Positions 1 to 6,273 are shown, numbered from the stretch's first letter. The stretch is 13,626 bases of DNA from an uncultured Pseudomonadota bacterium (GCA_903860085.1 CAIOPD010000008.1:1-13626); one strand, 5' to 3'. Notes: a model not told the origin generated them from the letters alone. Translations and numbers: made by a program.

Positions 1-59
1 AATGTGGCGAAAAAATTCTAGAAGCAATACAGCTAGCCTGGATAGAAGAAGCCGAGTAA
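1..59 (+). CDS. C-terminal fragment of an unidentified protein
   Basis: An open frame enters from the left edge and ends at TAA (57-59), giving the last 18 residues, CGEKILEAIQLAWIEEAE. The piece is acidic and helix-like, with one cysteine. It is too short to assign to a family, and the other two forward frames give poorer peptides. About 100 bases separate it from the next gene, so co-transcription is possible but not shown. The call rests only on the open frame and plausible composition. Confidence 0.35.
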   Translation, partial: CGEKILEAIQLAWIEEAE

Positions 60-161
60 ACCATGTTTAAATTTTGCCTTCACCTCACTTTAACAATCAC
101 AACTTTGAGCTGTCATTATTAAATAAGTTGCAAAAAATTAAACACTCAATTTCAGTTAATT

Positions 162-638
162 ATGTCTAAAAATACACTATTGGTAACGGCTATCTGGTGC
201 GCACTTGCCGCACTCATCTTTAACTTAGCCGATAATATCCAGAACCCAAACAAGTTAGACAACATGGGCAAAGGCAACCTCGTTTTATTAAAGCGAGGCT
301 TAGATGGCCACTATCGCGCGCAGGCTCTGATTAATGGCGAGGAAGTGGACGTATTAGTAGATACTGGGGCAACAGGGGTCGCTATTTCGCAAAGAATAGC
401 CGATAAACTAAAGCTTAAAAGCATTAATGCCGTGCGCACATCTACTGCAAATGGCGATAGCGTGGGTTATGCCGTGCGCTTGCAATCCGTTCAAATAGGA
501 GGGATACAAGCGCATGATGTGGCCGCAATGATTGCCCCCTCTTTAGACGGCGATGTATTATTGGGCATGTCATTTCTAGGCCGCATGGATGTGCGGCTAT
601 ACAAAGGCGAAATGAGCATCAAGCAAGTCGTAGAGTAA
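162..638 (+). CDS. Membrane-anchored retropepsin-like aspartic protease (TIGR02281-type, clan AA)
   Basis: A 158-residue protein with an N-terminal hydrophobic segment (residues about 5-23) that should act as an uncleaved anchor, placing the rest in the periplasm. The protease-like domain covers about residues 40-158. It carries the catalytic-type motif VDTGAT (66-71, with Asp67) and the downstream hydrophobic-hydrophobic-Gly motif LLGMSFL (133-139). A single such domain is typical of retropepsin-like proteins that work as homodimers. The bacterial family is widespread in proteobacteria, and its substrates are largely unknown. No good Shine-Dalgarno sequence precedes the ATG, but this start keeps the whole membrane anchor. 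The gene converges on pgm, leaving 32 bases between the two stop codons. Confidence 0.85.
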   Translation: MSKNTLLVTAIWCALAALIFNLADNIQNPNKLDNMGKGNLVLLKRGLDGHYRAQALINGEEVDVLVDTGATGVAISQRIADKLKLKSINAVRTSTANGDSVGYAVRLQSVQIGGIQAHDVAAMIAPSLDGDVLLGMSFLGRMDVRLYKGEMSIKQVVE

Positions 639-670
639 CGACTATCGATTGCAACCATACGATCCTACCA

Positions 671-2338
671 CTAAGTAATAACGGTGGGTTCAACACAACC
701 CGTCAACGCCAATAACTGCGATATCTGCAAGCCAATTTTGATCATTTCCGCCAAAGCAATTTGGGCATCTAAATGCTGCTTATGGCTATCAGGCTCATAT
801 GCTTCTAAGTAAATACGCAAAGTCGCACCCTCCGTGCCAGTCCCCGATAACCTAAATACGATGCGAGAACCATCAACGAACAATATACGCACACCTTGAT
901 TGTTGCTTACTGAACCATCAATAGAATCATGGTAACTAAAGTCATCGCAACTACTTACCTGATAATGTCCAAATTTTTGTCCTGGCAGGCTCTCAAACTG
1001 ACCTTTGATATGCTGCATCACAGCATTGGCAGCTTCAGTAGGTATCGCCTCATAATCATGGCGCGAATAGACATTACGTCCGAACTCTAACCAATGTGCC
1101 TTTAGCATAGCTTCCACTGAAGCCTTGCCATCTAAAGCATACTTTTGCGCCAATACATTAAGCCAAAATAATACTGCCCACAAACCGTCTTTTTCACGCA
1201 CATGGCTTGAACTAGTCCCAAAGCTTTCCTCACCGCACAACGTTACCTTACCCGCATCCATTAAGTTGCCAAAAAACTTCCAACCTGTGGGCGTTTCATA
1301 ACAAGGAATTTGTAATTTAACAGCCACTCTATCCACCGCACCACTAGTTGGCATAGACCGCGCAACTCCTGCGATGCCAGAGGAATAAGCTGGGACTAAG
1401 GTAGCGTTGGCAGCTAATACGGCTAAACTATCGGATGGTGTAACAAAGAAATTTTTACCTAAAATCATATTACGATCGCCGTCACCATCAGAGGCTGCCC
1501 CAAAATCCGGGGCATTTGCGCCACTAAACATAATCGCTACTAAATCTGCAGCATAAGTTAAGTTTGGATCAGGATGCCCGCCATTAAAGTCTTCAGATGG
1601 TACGCAATTCATCAGGCTAGACTCAGACGCACACAACCGATTAACAAAGATTTCTTGCGCGTACGGGCCAGTCACTGCATGCATAGCGTCAAACTTCATC
1701 TTAAATCCACTTGCCAACAGCTTTTTAATTGCAGCAAAATCGAACAGCGTTTGCATTAGATCGGCATAGTCTTGAACCGCATCAATGACTTGCACAGTAA
1801 ATTTTCCTTGATCCGTTTCAAACTCAGTTTCACCTAAAGTGTTGATATCCACAGGCGCAAATTTGACCGTTTTGTATTGTGTAATCACTTTGCTTTTAGC
1901 AAAAACTTCATCGGTAATTTTTTCTGGTGCTGGGCCACCATTGCTAATATTGTACTTAATACCAAAATCGCCATGCACCCCGCCCTGATTATGGCTTGCA
2001 GACAAAATCATGCCGCCAAATGTATGGTATTTGCGAATAATATGCGAAACCGCCGGCGTTGATAATATGCCAGCCTGACCCACAAGTACACGGCCAAAAC
2101 CATTAGCAGCAGCCATCTCAATAATGGTCTGTATCGCATGGCGATTGTAATATCGTCCATCACCGCCAACGGTTAAGGTCGCACCCAATGGCACGTCTAG
2201 TGTGTCAAATATACTCTGCACAAAATTTTCTAAATAATGCGGCTGCTGAAATACCTGTACTTTTTTTCGTAAGCCAGAAGTACCCGGCTTTTGATCATTA
2301 AAGCCTTGGGTTGAGATGGTTTGGACTTGATTTTGCAT
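671..2338 (-). CDS. pgm: Phosphoglucomutase, alpha-D-glucose phosphate-specific (PGM1 type)
   Basis: Interconverts glucose 1-phosphate and glucose 6-phosphate in the cytoplasm, linking glycolysis to glycogen and sugar-nucleotide synthesis. In the 555-residue form the phosphoserine loop is SASHNQGG (active Ser115), the metal loop is DGDGDR (284-289), the sugar-binding loop is GEESFG (369-374), and the phosphate-binding loop is SGTGTEG (498-504). The stretch DFGIKYNISNGGPAPE after the active serine is typical of the PGM1 branch. Gln follows SASHN where Pro is usual. A GTG at 2347 could start three codons earlier, but AGGTGA lies five bases before the ATG at 2338, so I prefer 2338. The gene is divergent from the exported-protein gene at 2487. 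Confidence 0.93.
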   Translation of the reverse strand: MQNQVQTISTQGFNDQKPGTSGLRKKVQVFQQPHYLENFVQSIFDTLDVPLGATLTVGGDGRYYNRHAIQTIIEMAAANGFGRVLVGQAGILSTPAVSHIIRKYHTFGGMILSASHNQGGVHGDFGIKYNISNGGPAPEKITDEVFAKSKVITQYKTVKFAPVDINTLGETEFETDQGKFTVQVIDAVQDYADLMQTLFDFAAIKKLLASGFKMKFDAMHAVTGPYAQEIFVNRLCASESSLMNCVPSEDFNGGHPDPNLTYAADLVAIMFSGANAPDFGAASDGDGDRNMILGKNFFVTPSDSLAVLAANATLVPAYSSGIAGVARSMPTSGAVDRVAVKLQIPCYETPTGWKFFGNLMDAGKVTLCGEESFGTSSSHVREKDGLWAVLFWLNVLAQKYALDGKASVEAMLKAHWLEFGRNVYSRHDYEAIPTEAANAVMQHIKGQFESLPGQKFGHYQVSSCDDFSYHDSIDGSVSNNQGVRILFVDGSRIVFRLSGTGTEGATLRIYLEAYEPDSHKQHLDAQIALAEMIKIGLQISQLLALTGCVEPTVIT

Positions 2339-2374
2339 AGCGCTCACCTGAAATACATCACTGAAGTTAACGCT

Positions 2375-2380
2375 ATTATA
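2375..2380 (-). promoter_or_regulatory. -10 box of the pgm promoter
   Basis: The minus strand carries a perfect TATAAT about 37 bases upstream of the preferred pgm start. No convincing -35 hexamer sits 16-18 bases further upstream, so the promoter is weak or depends on an activator. It lies in the roughly 148-base divergent gap shared with the gene at 2487. Confidence 0.45.
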
Positions 2381-2486
2381 GCTAGCATTGCTTAAGTGTT
2401 GGTCGAACTAATGTGAATCGGCTTAGTCGTATTAAGAGTTTTTTAGCGTTAATAATAATAAATCACACTTTTTAAGGATTATGAAT

Positions 2487-2981
2487 ATGAAATTTATCGC
2501 CATGTTACTGATGTTGTTCCCACTTGCGGCTTCAGCTACAGACATAGAGTACCTAATGATTAAAATGATGCAACCAAAAATAGCCACCATGAAGAAAGTT
2601 GGAAATATTGAAGGTATGGCTAAATACATTAAACAGCTAGAAATTGATATTAGAGAGAAACTGAGCACCGTCGAATCAAATGCTAACTGGGGATTTTTAG
2701 TGATTGCAGTGCGGAATGATGGCAAGATTAAAGCATGGTTAGATAGTGATGATGAAGTGTCGCCAGCGCTATCTAAGACCATGACTAGCATGGCTGAAAC
2801 TAGATCAGGATTTCCTGTAAATGATGGTGCAGTAGTATTTGCGCTTGGCTATGGCATTAATGGCGCCCCACTCCCTACAGAGAAAATGCCCTTCCCAGTT
2901 GAATGGAAAAAAACCAGCGGTTGTAACAACGAAGATTGCCAAGGGGTCGATGTAGAAGAAGTGGTATTGAAATCTTGGTAA
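2487..2981 (+). CDS. Exported protein of unknown function
   Basis: I do not recognise this family. The 164-residue product begins with a clear Sec signal peptide (MKFIAMLLMLFPLAASA, likely cut before TDIEY), so the mature protein should be periplasmic or secreted. The mature part begins with a Lys- and Met-rich helical segment (about residues 20-60) and continues with an alternating hydrophobic region around WGFLVIAVRNDGKIKAWL. It ends with a C-x4-C pair (CNNEDC) that could form a disulfide. An ATG at 2481 is also in frame, but AAGGA (2474-2478) lies 2 bases from that codon and 8 bases from the ATG at 2487, so I chose the latter. Only 38 bases separate it from the exported peroxidase gene, suggesting an operon. 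Confidence 0.8.
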   Translation: MKFIAMLLMLFPLAASATDIEYLMIKMMQPKIATMKKVGNIEGMAKYIKQLEIDIREKLSTVESNANWGFLVIAVRNDGKIKAWLDSDDEVSPALSKTMTSMAETRSGFPVNDGAVVFALGYGINGAPLPTEKMPFPVEWKKTSGCNNEDCQGVDVEEVVLKSW

Positions 2982-3019
2982 TTGGCAATGTTTTGCAAGC
3001 TTACATTTAAGGATCTACA

Positions 3020-3553
3020 ATGAAAATACTTTTACTGCCTTTGGCACTTTTTGCAATGCCGTTATCTGCAGTAGCTGGCGACTGCCCAGCCCTACTAAAC
3101 CACCAATTTAAAACACTGCAGGGTGAGAGCATTGATCTGTGCCAACATCGCGATCAACCAATACTAGTAGTGAATACTGCTAGCCGATGTGGCTTTACCC
3201 CACAGTTCGAAAAACTAGAAGCGATGTCTCAACAATACAAGGCGCGCGGATTGCTAGTCATTGGGTTCCCCTCCAATGACTTTAGGCAGGAATTGCAAAG
3301 CGATAAAGAAATCGGTAATTTTTGCAAAATGACTTACGGTGTAAAATTCCCGATGATTTCTAAAGGCTCTGTTTCGGGAGCAAACGCACAACCTTTCTAC
3401 AAGGGGTTAATCGCCGCCGCTGGCCAAGAACCACAGTGGAATTTTCATAAATATGTGATTACAGCTAACGGCAAAGCCGTGCATAGCTTCACATCAGAAG
3501 TGCAGCCTGATGACCCAGCAATTATGAAGTTAATTCAGCCAGAACTAAAGTAA
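3020..3553 (+). CDS. Exported glutathione peroxidase-family thiol peroxidase
   Basis: A 177-residue thioredoxin-fold peroxidase that reduces hydrogen or organic peroxides, probably in the periplasm. The signal peptide (residues 1-19) ends at AVA before GDC. The peroxidatic site is NTASRCGFTP, with Cys57. The family tetrad continues with Trp140 and Asn141 in WNF. The usual Gln of the GFPxNQF motif is Asp87 here (GFPSNDF). Cys102 in NFCKMTYGVKFP aligns with the resolving cysteine of thioredoxin-dependent members, so thioredoxin-like proteins rather than glutathione may be the reductant; this is inferred from family knowledge. AAGGA (3009-3013) is six bases before the ATG. The gene follows the exported unknown protein, probably in one transcript. 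Confidence 0.9.
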   Translation: MKILLLPLALFAMPLSAVAGDCPALLNHQFKTLQGESIDLCQHRDQPILVVNTASRCGFTPQFEKLEAMSQQYKARGLLVIGFPSNDFRQELQSDKEIGNFCKMTYGVKFPMISKGSVSGANAQPFYKGLIAAAGQEPQWNFHKYVITANGKAVHSFTSEVQPDDPAIMKLIQPELK

Positions 3554-3590
3554 GCTCATATTGCATATTTAAGAATTAAAAAAGTTAAAT

Positions 3591-4229
3591 TTAAAACAGC
3601 GATTTAGCGTGGTCGAAAGTGACCACGCCTGATCCTACGTCGTAGACTGCGGCGGCAATGCCAATTTGTTTATCTGCCAACATCTGCGTTAGTATTTCAC
3701 TGCCATCTAGAATAGCCTGGATTTGCAACTCAACATTGGTTTGACAGACCTGGCTGACGAAATGCTTATCAGCAGAACCTTGACCATGCCCCAATGCCTG
3801 ATGATGATCAACCGCCGGCTCTATATGCTTTAATATGTCGCCTATGTGGCCGCCAGTGTAATGATCACAAGCCGCCATTACTGCTCCACAGCCACTATGG
3901 CCGAGAACCACAATTAACTTACTACCTAGATATTTACAAGAAAACTCCAAGCTACCGATAGCAAAAGGTGATGCTATATTACCTGCTAAGCGCACACTAA
4001 AAATATCACCCAAACCCTGATCAAAAATAATTTCAGAAGCAGTGCGCGAATCGCTACAACCTAAGATTGCTGCAAACGGATGCTGCTTATCTTTAGTAAT
4101 ATTGACAATACTGAGTAAATCTCTATGAAGAGATAGGTTTTTGGTAAATCGACCATTGCCTTCAATCAAAACCTCCAGTGCCTCTTTCGGTGAAATTTTG
4201 TCGCGATCTAGAAGTGGGTGTTTATACAA
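3591..4229 (-). CDS. Beta-class carbonic anhydrase
   Basis: A 212-residue zinc enzyme that hydrates CO2 to bicarbonate in the cytoplasm. It shows the family ligands Cys58, Asp60 and Arg62 in CSDSR, and His111 and Cys114 in HSGCG. Length and motif spacing fit the can/cynT family. The start is TTG (4227-4229). An in-frame TAG lies only two codons upstream (4233-4235) and no ATG or GTG occurs before the conserved fold, so TTG is the only reasonable start. AAGAG sits about six bases upstream of it. The gene converges on the peroxidase gene with 37 bases between them and no obvious terminator. Bicarbonate supply for carboxylation reactions is a plausible role, but the sequence does not show it. 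Confidence 0.92.
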   Translation of the reverse strand: MYKHPLLDRDKISPKEALEVLIEGNGRFTKNLSLHRDLLSIVNITKDKQHPFAAILGCSDSRTASEIIFDQGLGDIFSVRLAGNIASPFAIGSLEFSCKYLGSKLIVVLGHSGCGAVMAACDHYTGGHIGDILKHIEPAVDHHQALGHGQGSADKHFVSQVCQTNVELQIQAILDGSEILTQMLADKQIGIAAAVYDVGSGVVTFDHAKSLF

Positions 4230-4590
4230 GCGCTACTCTTTTCTTTAAAATATTTGATTTAAGTTTGAGTGCATAGCATAACAGAGCTAAGCACAAATTA
4301 GGTTGCCGCATCGGTTAACCAGAAGACTTGCAACGTCTTAAAAGCCATTGAGTTAAGGAATCAAATACTTTAAACCGAGATGCGTCTTAAAAATGATTTG
4401 AAACTTTTACCACGCTGCGCGCGTGGATAACCTGATTAACTTTAATGGTTTAAATACATTATAGAGAAATGGCCTACAAATGATAATTTATCAGAATTAT
4501 TTTGACTTGAATCAATTCAAAAAATTATTAAAAGCGTGAGAATAGAATTGTTATTTGTATTCTTAAACCCATAATGAAATTGGAGAGTAT
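4230..4590. other. AT-rich intergenic region with foldable RNA segment and promoter
   Basis: No protein gene is supported here. On the plus strand, 4307-4316 can pair with 4373-4384 (CGCAT with ATGCG and CGGTT with AACCG, with a two-base bulge). This encloses a 5-bp hairpin, AAGAC / GTCTT, with a 7-base loop (4323-4339). A GC-rich hairpin, CCACGC / GCGTGG, follows at 4410-4426. The 10-mer CGTCTTAAAA occurs at both 4334 and 4383, so AAGAC has two possible partners. The right end holds a promoter for the small gene at 4591. The left end should contain the carbonic anhydrase promoter, which I could not pin down. Confidence 0.4.
4502..4531 (+). promoter_or_regulatory. Promoter of the 31-residue protein gene, with palindrome in the spacer
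   Basis: TTGACT (4502-4507) and TATTAA (4526-4531) are separated by 18 bases. A 14-bp palindrome, TTGAAT-CA-ATTCAA (4507-4520), starts at the last base of the -35 box and fills most of the spacer, a position suited to a repressor. The predicted transcript start is near 4538, leaving about 53 bases of leader. Confidence 0.4.
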
Positions 4591-4686
4591 ATGTATTTTC
4601 TTGGATGGCAAGGAATTTATGCGGTTGTTGGGCTGGTTATATTTATAGCTTTTCTCTTATGGGGCTTCTCAAAAATAACGAAATAG
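4591..4686 (+). CDS. Small single-pass membrane protein (31 residues), unknown function
   Basis: The frame starts at ATG 4591 and ends at TAG 4684-4686. It encodes a protein with one clear hydrophobic helix (about residues 8-26, VVGLVIFIAFLLWGF) flanked by a short aromatic N-terminus (MYFLGWQG) and a Lys-containing tail (SKITK). GGAGAG (4582-4587) sits just before the start, the best ribosome binding site in this AT-rich segment. The gene stands alone between carbonic anhydrase and the LuxR-type gene, and convergent with the latter. No family is recognised. Small membrane proteins of this kind often bind larger membrane complexes or act in stress responses, but nothing here shows a partner. 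Confidence 0.6.
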   Translation: MYFLGWQGIYAVVGLVIFIAFLLWGFSKITK

Positions 4687-4700
4687 GTCTCGCAACTACT

Positions 4701-4736
4701 AAAAAAAGACCACACAAAGGCAGATGCTCTTTGTGT
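4701..4736 (-). terminator. Rho-independent terminator of the LuxR-type gene
   Basis: On the minus strand an 8-bp stem, ACACAAAG / CTTTGTGT (4729-4736 and 4712-4719), with a 9-base loop is followed by GGTC and seven T residues (4701-4707). It lies 58 bases past the LuxR-type stop codon. On the plus strand the stem is not followed by T residues. Confidence 0.65.
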
Positions 4737-4773
4737 CACTTAGGATTAATATAAAACCGCCAAAAGTTTATAA

Positions 4774-4789
4774 AGGTTATATATAACCT
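4774..4789. repeat. Perfect 16-bp palindrome just past the LuxR-type gene
   Basis: AGGTTATA directly abuts its complement TATAACCT. It sits five bases beyond the stop codon of the LuxR-type gene and 85 bases beyond the end of the small membrane protein gene. It could be a protein-binding site or a weak hairpin in the 3' untranslated region. The sequence does not decide between these. Confidence 0.5.
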
Positions 4790-4794
4790 GATTG

Positions 4795-5094
4795 CTAGAG
4801 ATGTTGTTTGAGGTAAGTGCATGAGTTGCATTTACTAATTACCGCCATTTCTTGTAAGTTTTTAACACCCAATATAACCATTACTCTTGCTTTGACTACC
4901 TTCACCGTAATCTCAGCAAGCTGAAGATGTTTGGCTATATCTTTGACCATCATCCCGTTACTCAACAAATCAAATATGACACGCTGCTTCTTAGTCAATA
5001 GGGTTAGTTTTGTACCGTAGTTGCTAACTAGTGTTGCTGAATCCATTTCCGATAATGGGATTTCTTTAAAAGAAATAATGTTAGAAGTTATCAT
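4795..5094 (-). CDS. Orphan LuxR/GerE-type HTH transcriptional regulator
   Basis: A 99-residue protein whose second half is a GerE-type DNA-binding domain. It runs from LTKKQRVIFDLLSNG through VKDIAKHLQLAEITVKVVKARV to the closing helix ILGVKNLQEM. There is no receiver or ligand-binding domain; only about 35 residues precede the HTH. The tail carries a C-x2-C pair (CNSC). A TTG six codons upstream (5112) could be a start, but a promoter at 5127-5154 would place transcription start near 5120, leaving almost no leader for that codon, so I prefer ATG 5094. Neither start has a good Shine-Dalgarno sequence. Its target genes are unknown. Confidence 0.78.
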   Translation of the reverse strand: MITSNIISFKEIPLSEMDSATLVSNYGTKLTLLTKKQRVIFDLLSNGMMVKDIAKHLQLAEITVKVVKARVMVILGVKNLQEMAVISKCNSCTYLKQHL

Positions 5095-5126
5095 GGCAGA
5101 TTTAATATTCAAATTGATAATAATTA

Positions 5127-5154
5127 ACTATATACCTAAATACATTTATATCAA
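5127..5154 (-). promoter_or_regulatory. Promoter of the LuxR-type gene
   Basis: On the minus strand, TTGATA (5149-5154) and TATAGT (5127-5132) are 16 bases apart, each one base off consensus. The expected start near 5120 gives a leader of about 26 bases to the ATG at 5094. Confidence 0.55.
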
Positions 5155-5284
5155 GCTATTAATTTATTCATCAAATTCTGTGACACTAGAAGCATCCACA
5201 TACTGTAGCAACTTCATACCTAAATCAGAGGATTATAAGTTGATCAATATTTTAAATAAGCTGATTCAGAAGTATGTGTGACGT

Positions 5285-5320
5285 AAAAAAAGCTACATGG
5301 GGTGGAGAACCCATGTAGCT
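5285..5320 (-). terminator. Strong Rho-independent terminator with no annotated gene before it
   Basis: A perfect 11-bp stem, AGCTACATGGG / CCCATGTAGCT (5291-5301 and 5310-5320), with an 8-base loop. The minus strand continues into at least six T residues (5285-5290). The plus strand lacks a T run. It ends transcripts that come from the right, where the nearest known gene is tRNA-Pro, about 300 bases away. In the minus-strand RNA the loop reads UUCUCCAC, complementary to GGAGAA. Confidence 0.8.
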
Positions 5321-5362
5321 CAGCACTTGAAAAGAGGGGTCAAAACAAATGCAGTGATTACA
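5285..5362 (-). ncRNA. Candidate small RNA ending at the 5285 terminator
   Basis: This is inferred from signals rather than homology. A plausible minus-strand promoter, TTGAAA (5390-5395) and TATATT (5369-5374) with a short 15-base spacer, would start an RNA near 5362. That gives about 75 bases ending in the strong terminator. The predicted RNA has a small AGTG/CACT hairpin, an unpaired pyrimidine-rich stretch (GACCCCUCUUUUC), and a terminator loop with UCUCC. Both of the last two could pair with Shine-Dalgarno sequences. The alternative is that the terminator merely ends tRNA-Pro read-through. Confidence 0.35.
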
Positions 5363-5618
5363 CTTTAAAATATATTTGTATCATCAATTTTTCAATTCCT
5401 GCTATTTTTGTAACGCAATGTAAATTAATTACATTCGCATTTTCATACGTATATTAATAGTGGCATTCTAAGTCTCTTCAGGTTCTTAATCTAATATGCA
5501 CAACAATATTCGAATTGGTTACGACCAGTCTTGAGAGTAAAGCGGGGCAACTTGCTACAGAAATTGTGCAGATGATTATTCGGCTGGGGATTTCCGAATA
5601 TAACTCATTGATTTTTAA
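5321..5618. other. AT-rich gap between the 5285 terminator and tRNA-Pro
   Basis: No open frame with a credible start and ribosome binding site is present. It contains the putative small RNA promoter and an inverted repeat, AATGTAA-N5-TTACATT (5417-5435). A 7-bp hairpin, TATTCGG / CCGAATA (5577-5583 and 5594-5600), lies 19 bases beyond the tRNA-Pro CCA and has no T run. No copy of the tRNA-Pro 3' end, which would mark an integrated element, was seen. Confidence 0.4.
5417..5435. repeat. Inverted repeat AATGTAA-N5-TTACATT
   Basis: A 7-bp inverted repeat with a 5-bp centre (ATTAA), 22 bp upstream of the predicted small RNA -35 box on the minus strand. The symmetry suits a dimeric DNA-binding protein. 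No known consensus is claimed. Confidence 0.35.
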
Positions 5619-5695
5619 TGGTCGGGACAGCAAGATTCGAACTTGCGACCCCTAGTCCCCCAGACTAGTACGCTACCAGGCTGCGCTATGCCCCG
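5619..5695 (-). tRNA. tRNA-Pro (anticodon GGG)
   Basis: The 77-base minus-strand sequence folds fully. The acceptor CGGGGCA pairs with TGTCCCG (one G-U), and the D arm is GCGC/GCGT. The anticodon arm is CTAGT-CTGGGGG-ACTAG, giving anticodon GGG, and the T arm is GCAAG-TTCGAAT-CTTGC. It ends with A73 and an encoded CCA. It follows the MerR-like gene but has its own promoter, and no terminator lies immediately after it. Confidence 0.97.
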
Positions 5696-5725
5696 AACCG
5701 CTGCCACACTTACAACAGCGCATGT

Positions 5726-5754
5726 ATTATAGCTTAAACAGATAGCGCTATAAA
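5726..5754 (-). promoter_or_regulatory. tRNA-Pro promoter
   Basis: On the minus strand a perfect TATAAT (5726-5731) lies 17 bases after TTTATA (5749-5754). Bases near the expected start are GC-rich (ATGCGC), as in stringently controlled stable-RNA promoters. The 10-bp palindrome ATAGCGCTAT (5742-5751) overlaps the -35 box. Expected start is about 22-25 bases before the tRNA. Confidence 0.6.
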
Positions 5755-5786
5755 AAACCGGCTTAAATATATATCAATGTGGAGTT

Positions 5787-6224
5787 TTAAGAAGCAGATA
5801 AAGCTGGACGCAATAGTTTAAGGATTTCTCTAAGCTCAGCCTTGGCGACAGAAAAGTCAAACTGATGATTAGCGCTAGCAATTATTTTGGGTTGGCCATC
5901 GCTCATTACTGATGGGGTATCTAGAGATAGCTGCTGTTGAACATCGGCTTTTGATGCAGGAATATCTAAACGGTTGCGCGCACCACTAATGGTGAAACCT
6001 TCCTCATAAAGCAACTCACGAATACGACGTATTAATAAAACTTCATGATGCTGATAATAGCGACGATTACCACGGCGTTTAACTGGTTTTAGTTGTGTAA
6101 ATTCTTGCTCCCAGTAACGAAGCACATGTGGCTTAACACCGCAAAGTTCGCTCACTTCACCAATGGTAAAGTAGCGCTTTGCTGGAATAGGTGGTAATTG
6201 CACCTTGGTAATTGGCTCACTCAT
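5787..6224 (-). CDS. MerR-family transcriptional regulator downstream of ihfA
   Basis: A 145-residue protein with an N-terminal MerR-type winged HTH (about 18-87). The recognition region is YFTIGEVSELCGVKPHVLRYWEQEF and the wing is RRGNRRYYQ. Instead of a metal- or drug-binding domain it ends in a short, Gln/Ser-containing linker and a helical tail (127-141). A small MerR-like gene directly after ihfA is a conserved betaproteobacterial arrangement; its regulon is not known to me. AAGG lies six bases before the ATG. It starts 49 bases after the ihfA stop and is probably co-transcribed with it. Confidence 0.9.
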   Translation of the reverse strand: MSEPITKVQLPPIPAKRYFTIGEVSELCGVKPHVLRYWEQEFTQLKPVKRRGNRRYYQHHEVLLIRRIRELLYEEGFTISGARNRLDIPASKADVQQQLSLDTPSVMSDGQPKIIASANHQFDFSVAKAELREILKLLRPALSAS

Positions 6225-6273
6225 ACTGCACCTTCACACTAATACCGCGATAAACTAAATTTGAGAACTGATT

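Noticed and set aside
63..122. 19-codon plus-strand frame (MFKFCLHLTLTITTLSCHY)
   Set aside because: It has no ribosome binding site and ends in the leader of the protease gene; nothing supports translation.
2432..2791. 119-codon minus-strand frame
   Set aside because: It is antisense to the exported protein gene, which has a signal peptide and ribosome binding site; the antisense product looks like a chance hydrophobic frame.
4301..4365. tRNA-Cys-like stretch: a D-loop-like CGGTTA, then AAGAC-TTGCAAC-GTCTT resembling an anticodon arm with GCA
   Set aside because: The D loop is too long, two bases rather than one precede the anticodon arm, and no T arm or matching acceptor stem can be formed. 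Kept only as a generic foldable RNA region.
5164..5217. 17-codon minus-strand frame (MKLLQYVDASSVTEFDE) upstream of the LuxR-type gene
   Set aside because: The only AGG is one base from the ATG, no promoter is evident and the frame is very short, so it is not supported as a gene.
5021..5281. 86-codon plus-strand open frame
   Set aside because: It overlaps the LuxR-type gene and its promoter on the other strand, has AT-driven composition, no ribosome binding site and no recognisable domain.
5577..5600. TATTCGG/CCGAATA hairpin as tRNA-Pro terminator
   Set aside because: The stem is only 7 bp with a 10-base loop and no T run follows on the minus strand.
4230..5618. Genomic island integrated at tRNA-Pro
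   Set aside because: The stretch is AT-rich and gene-poor, but there is no integrase and no second copy of the tRNA-Pro 3' end in the window.
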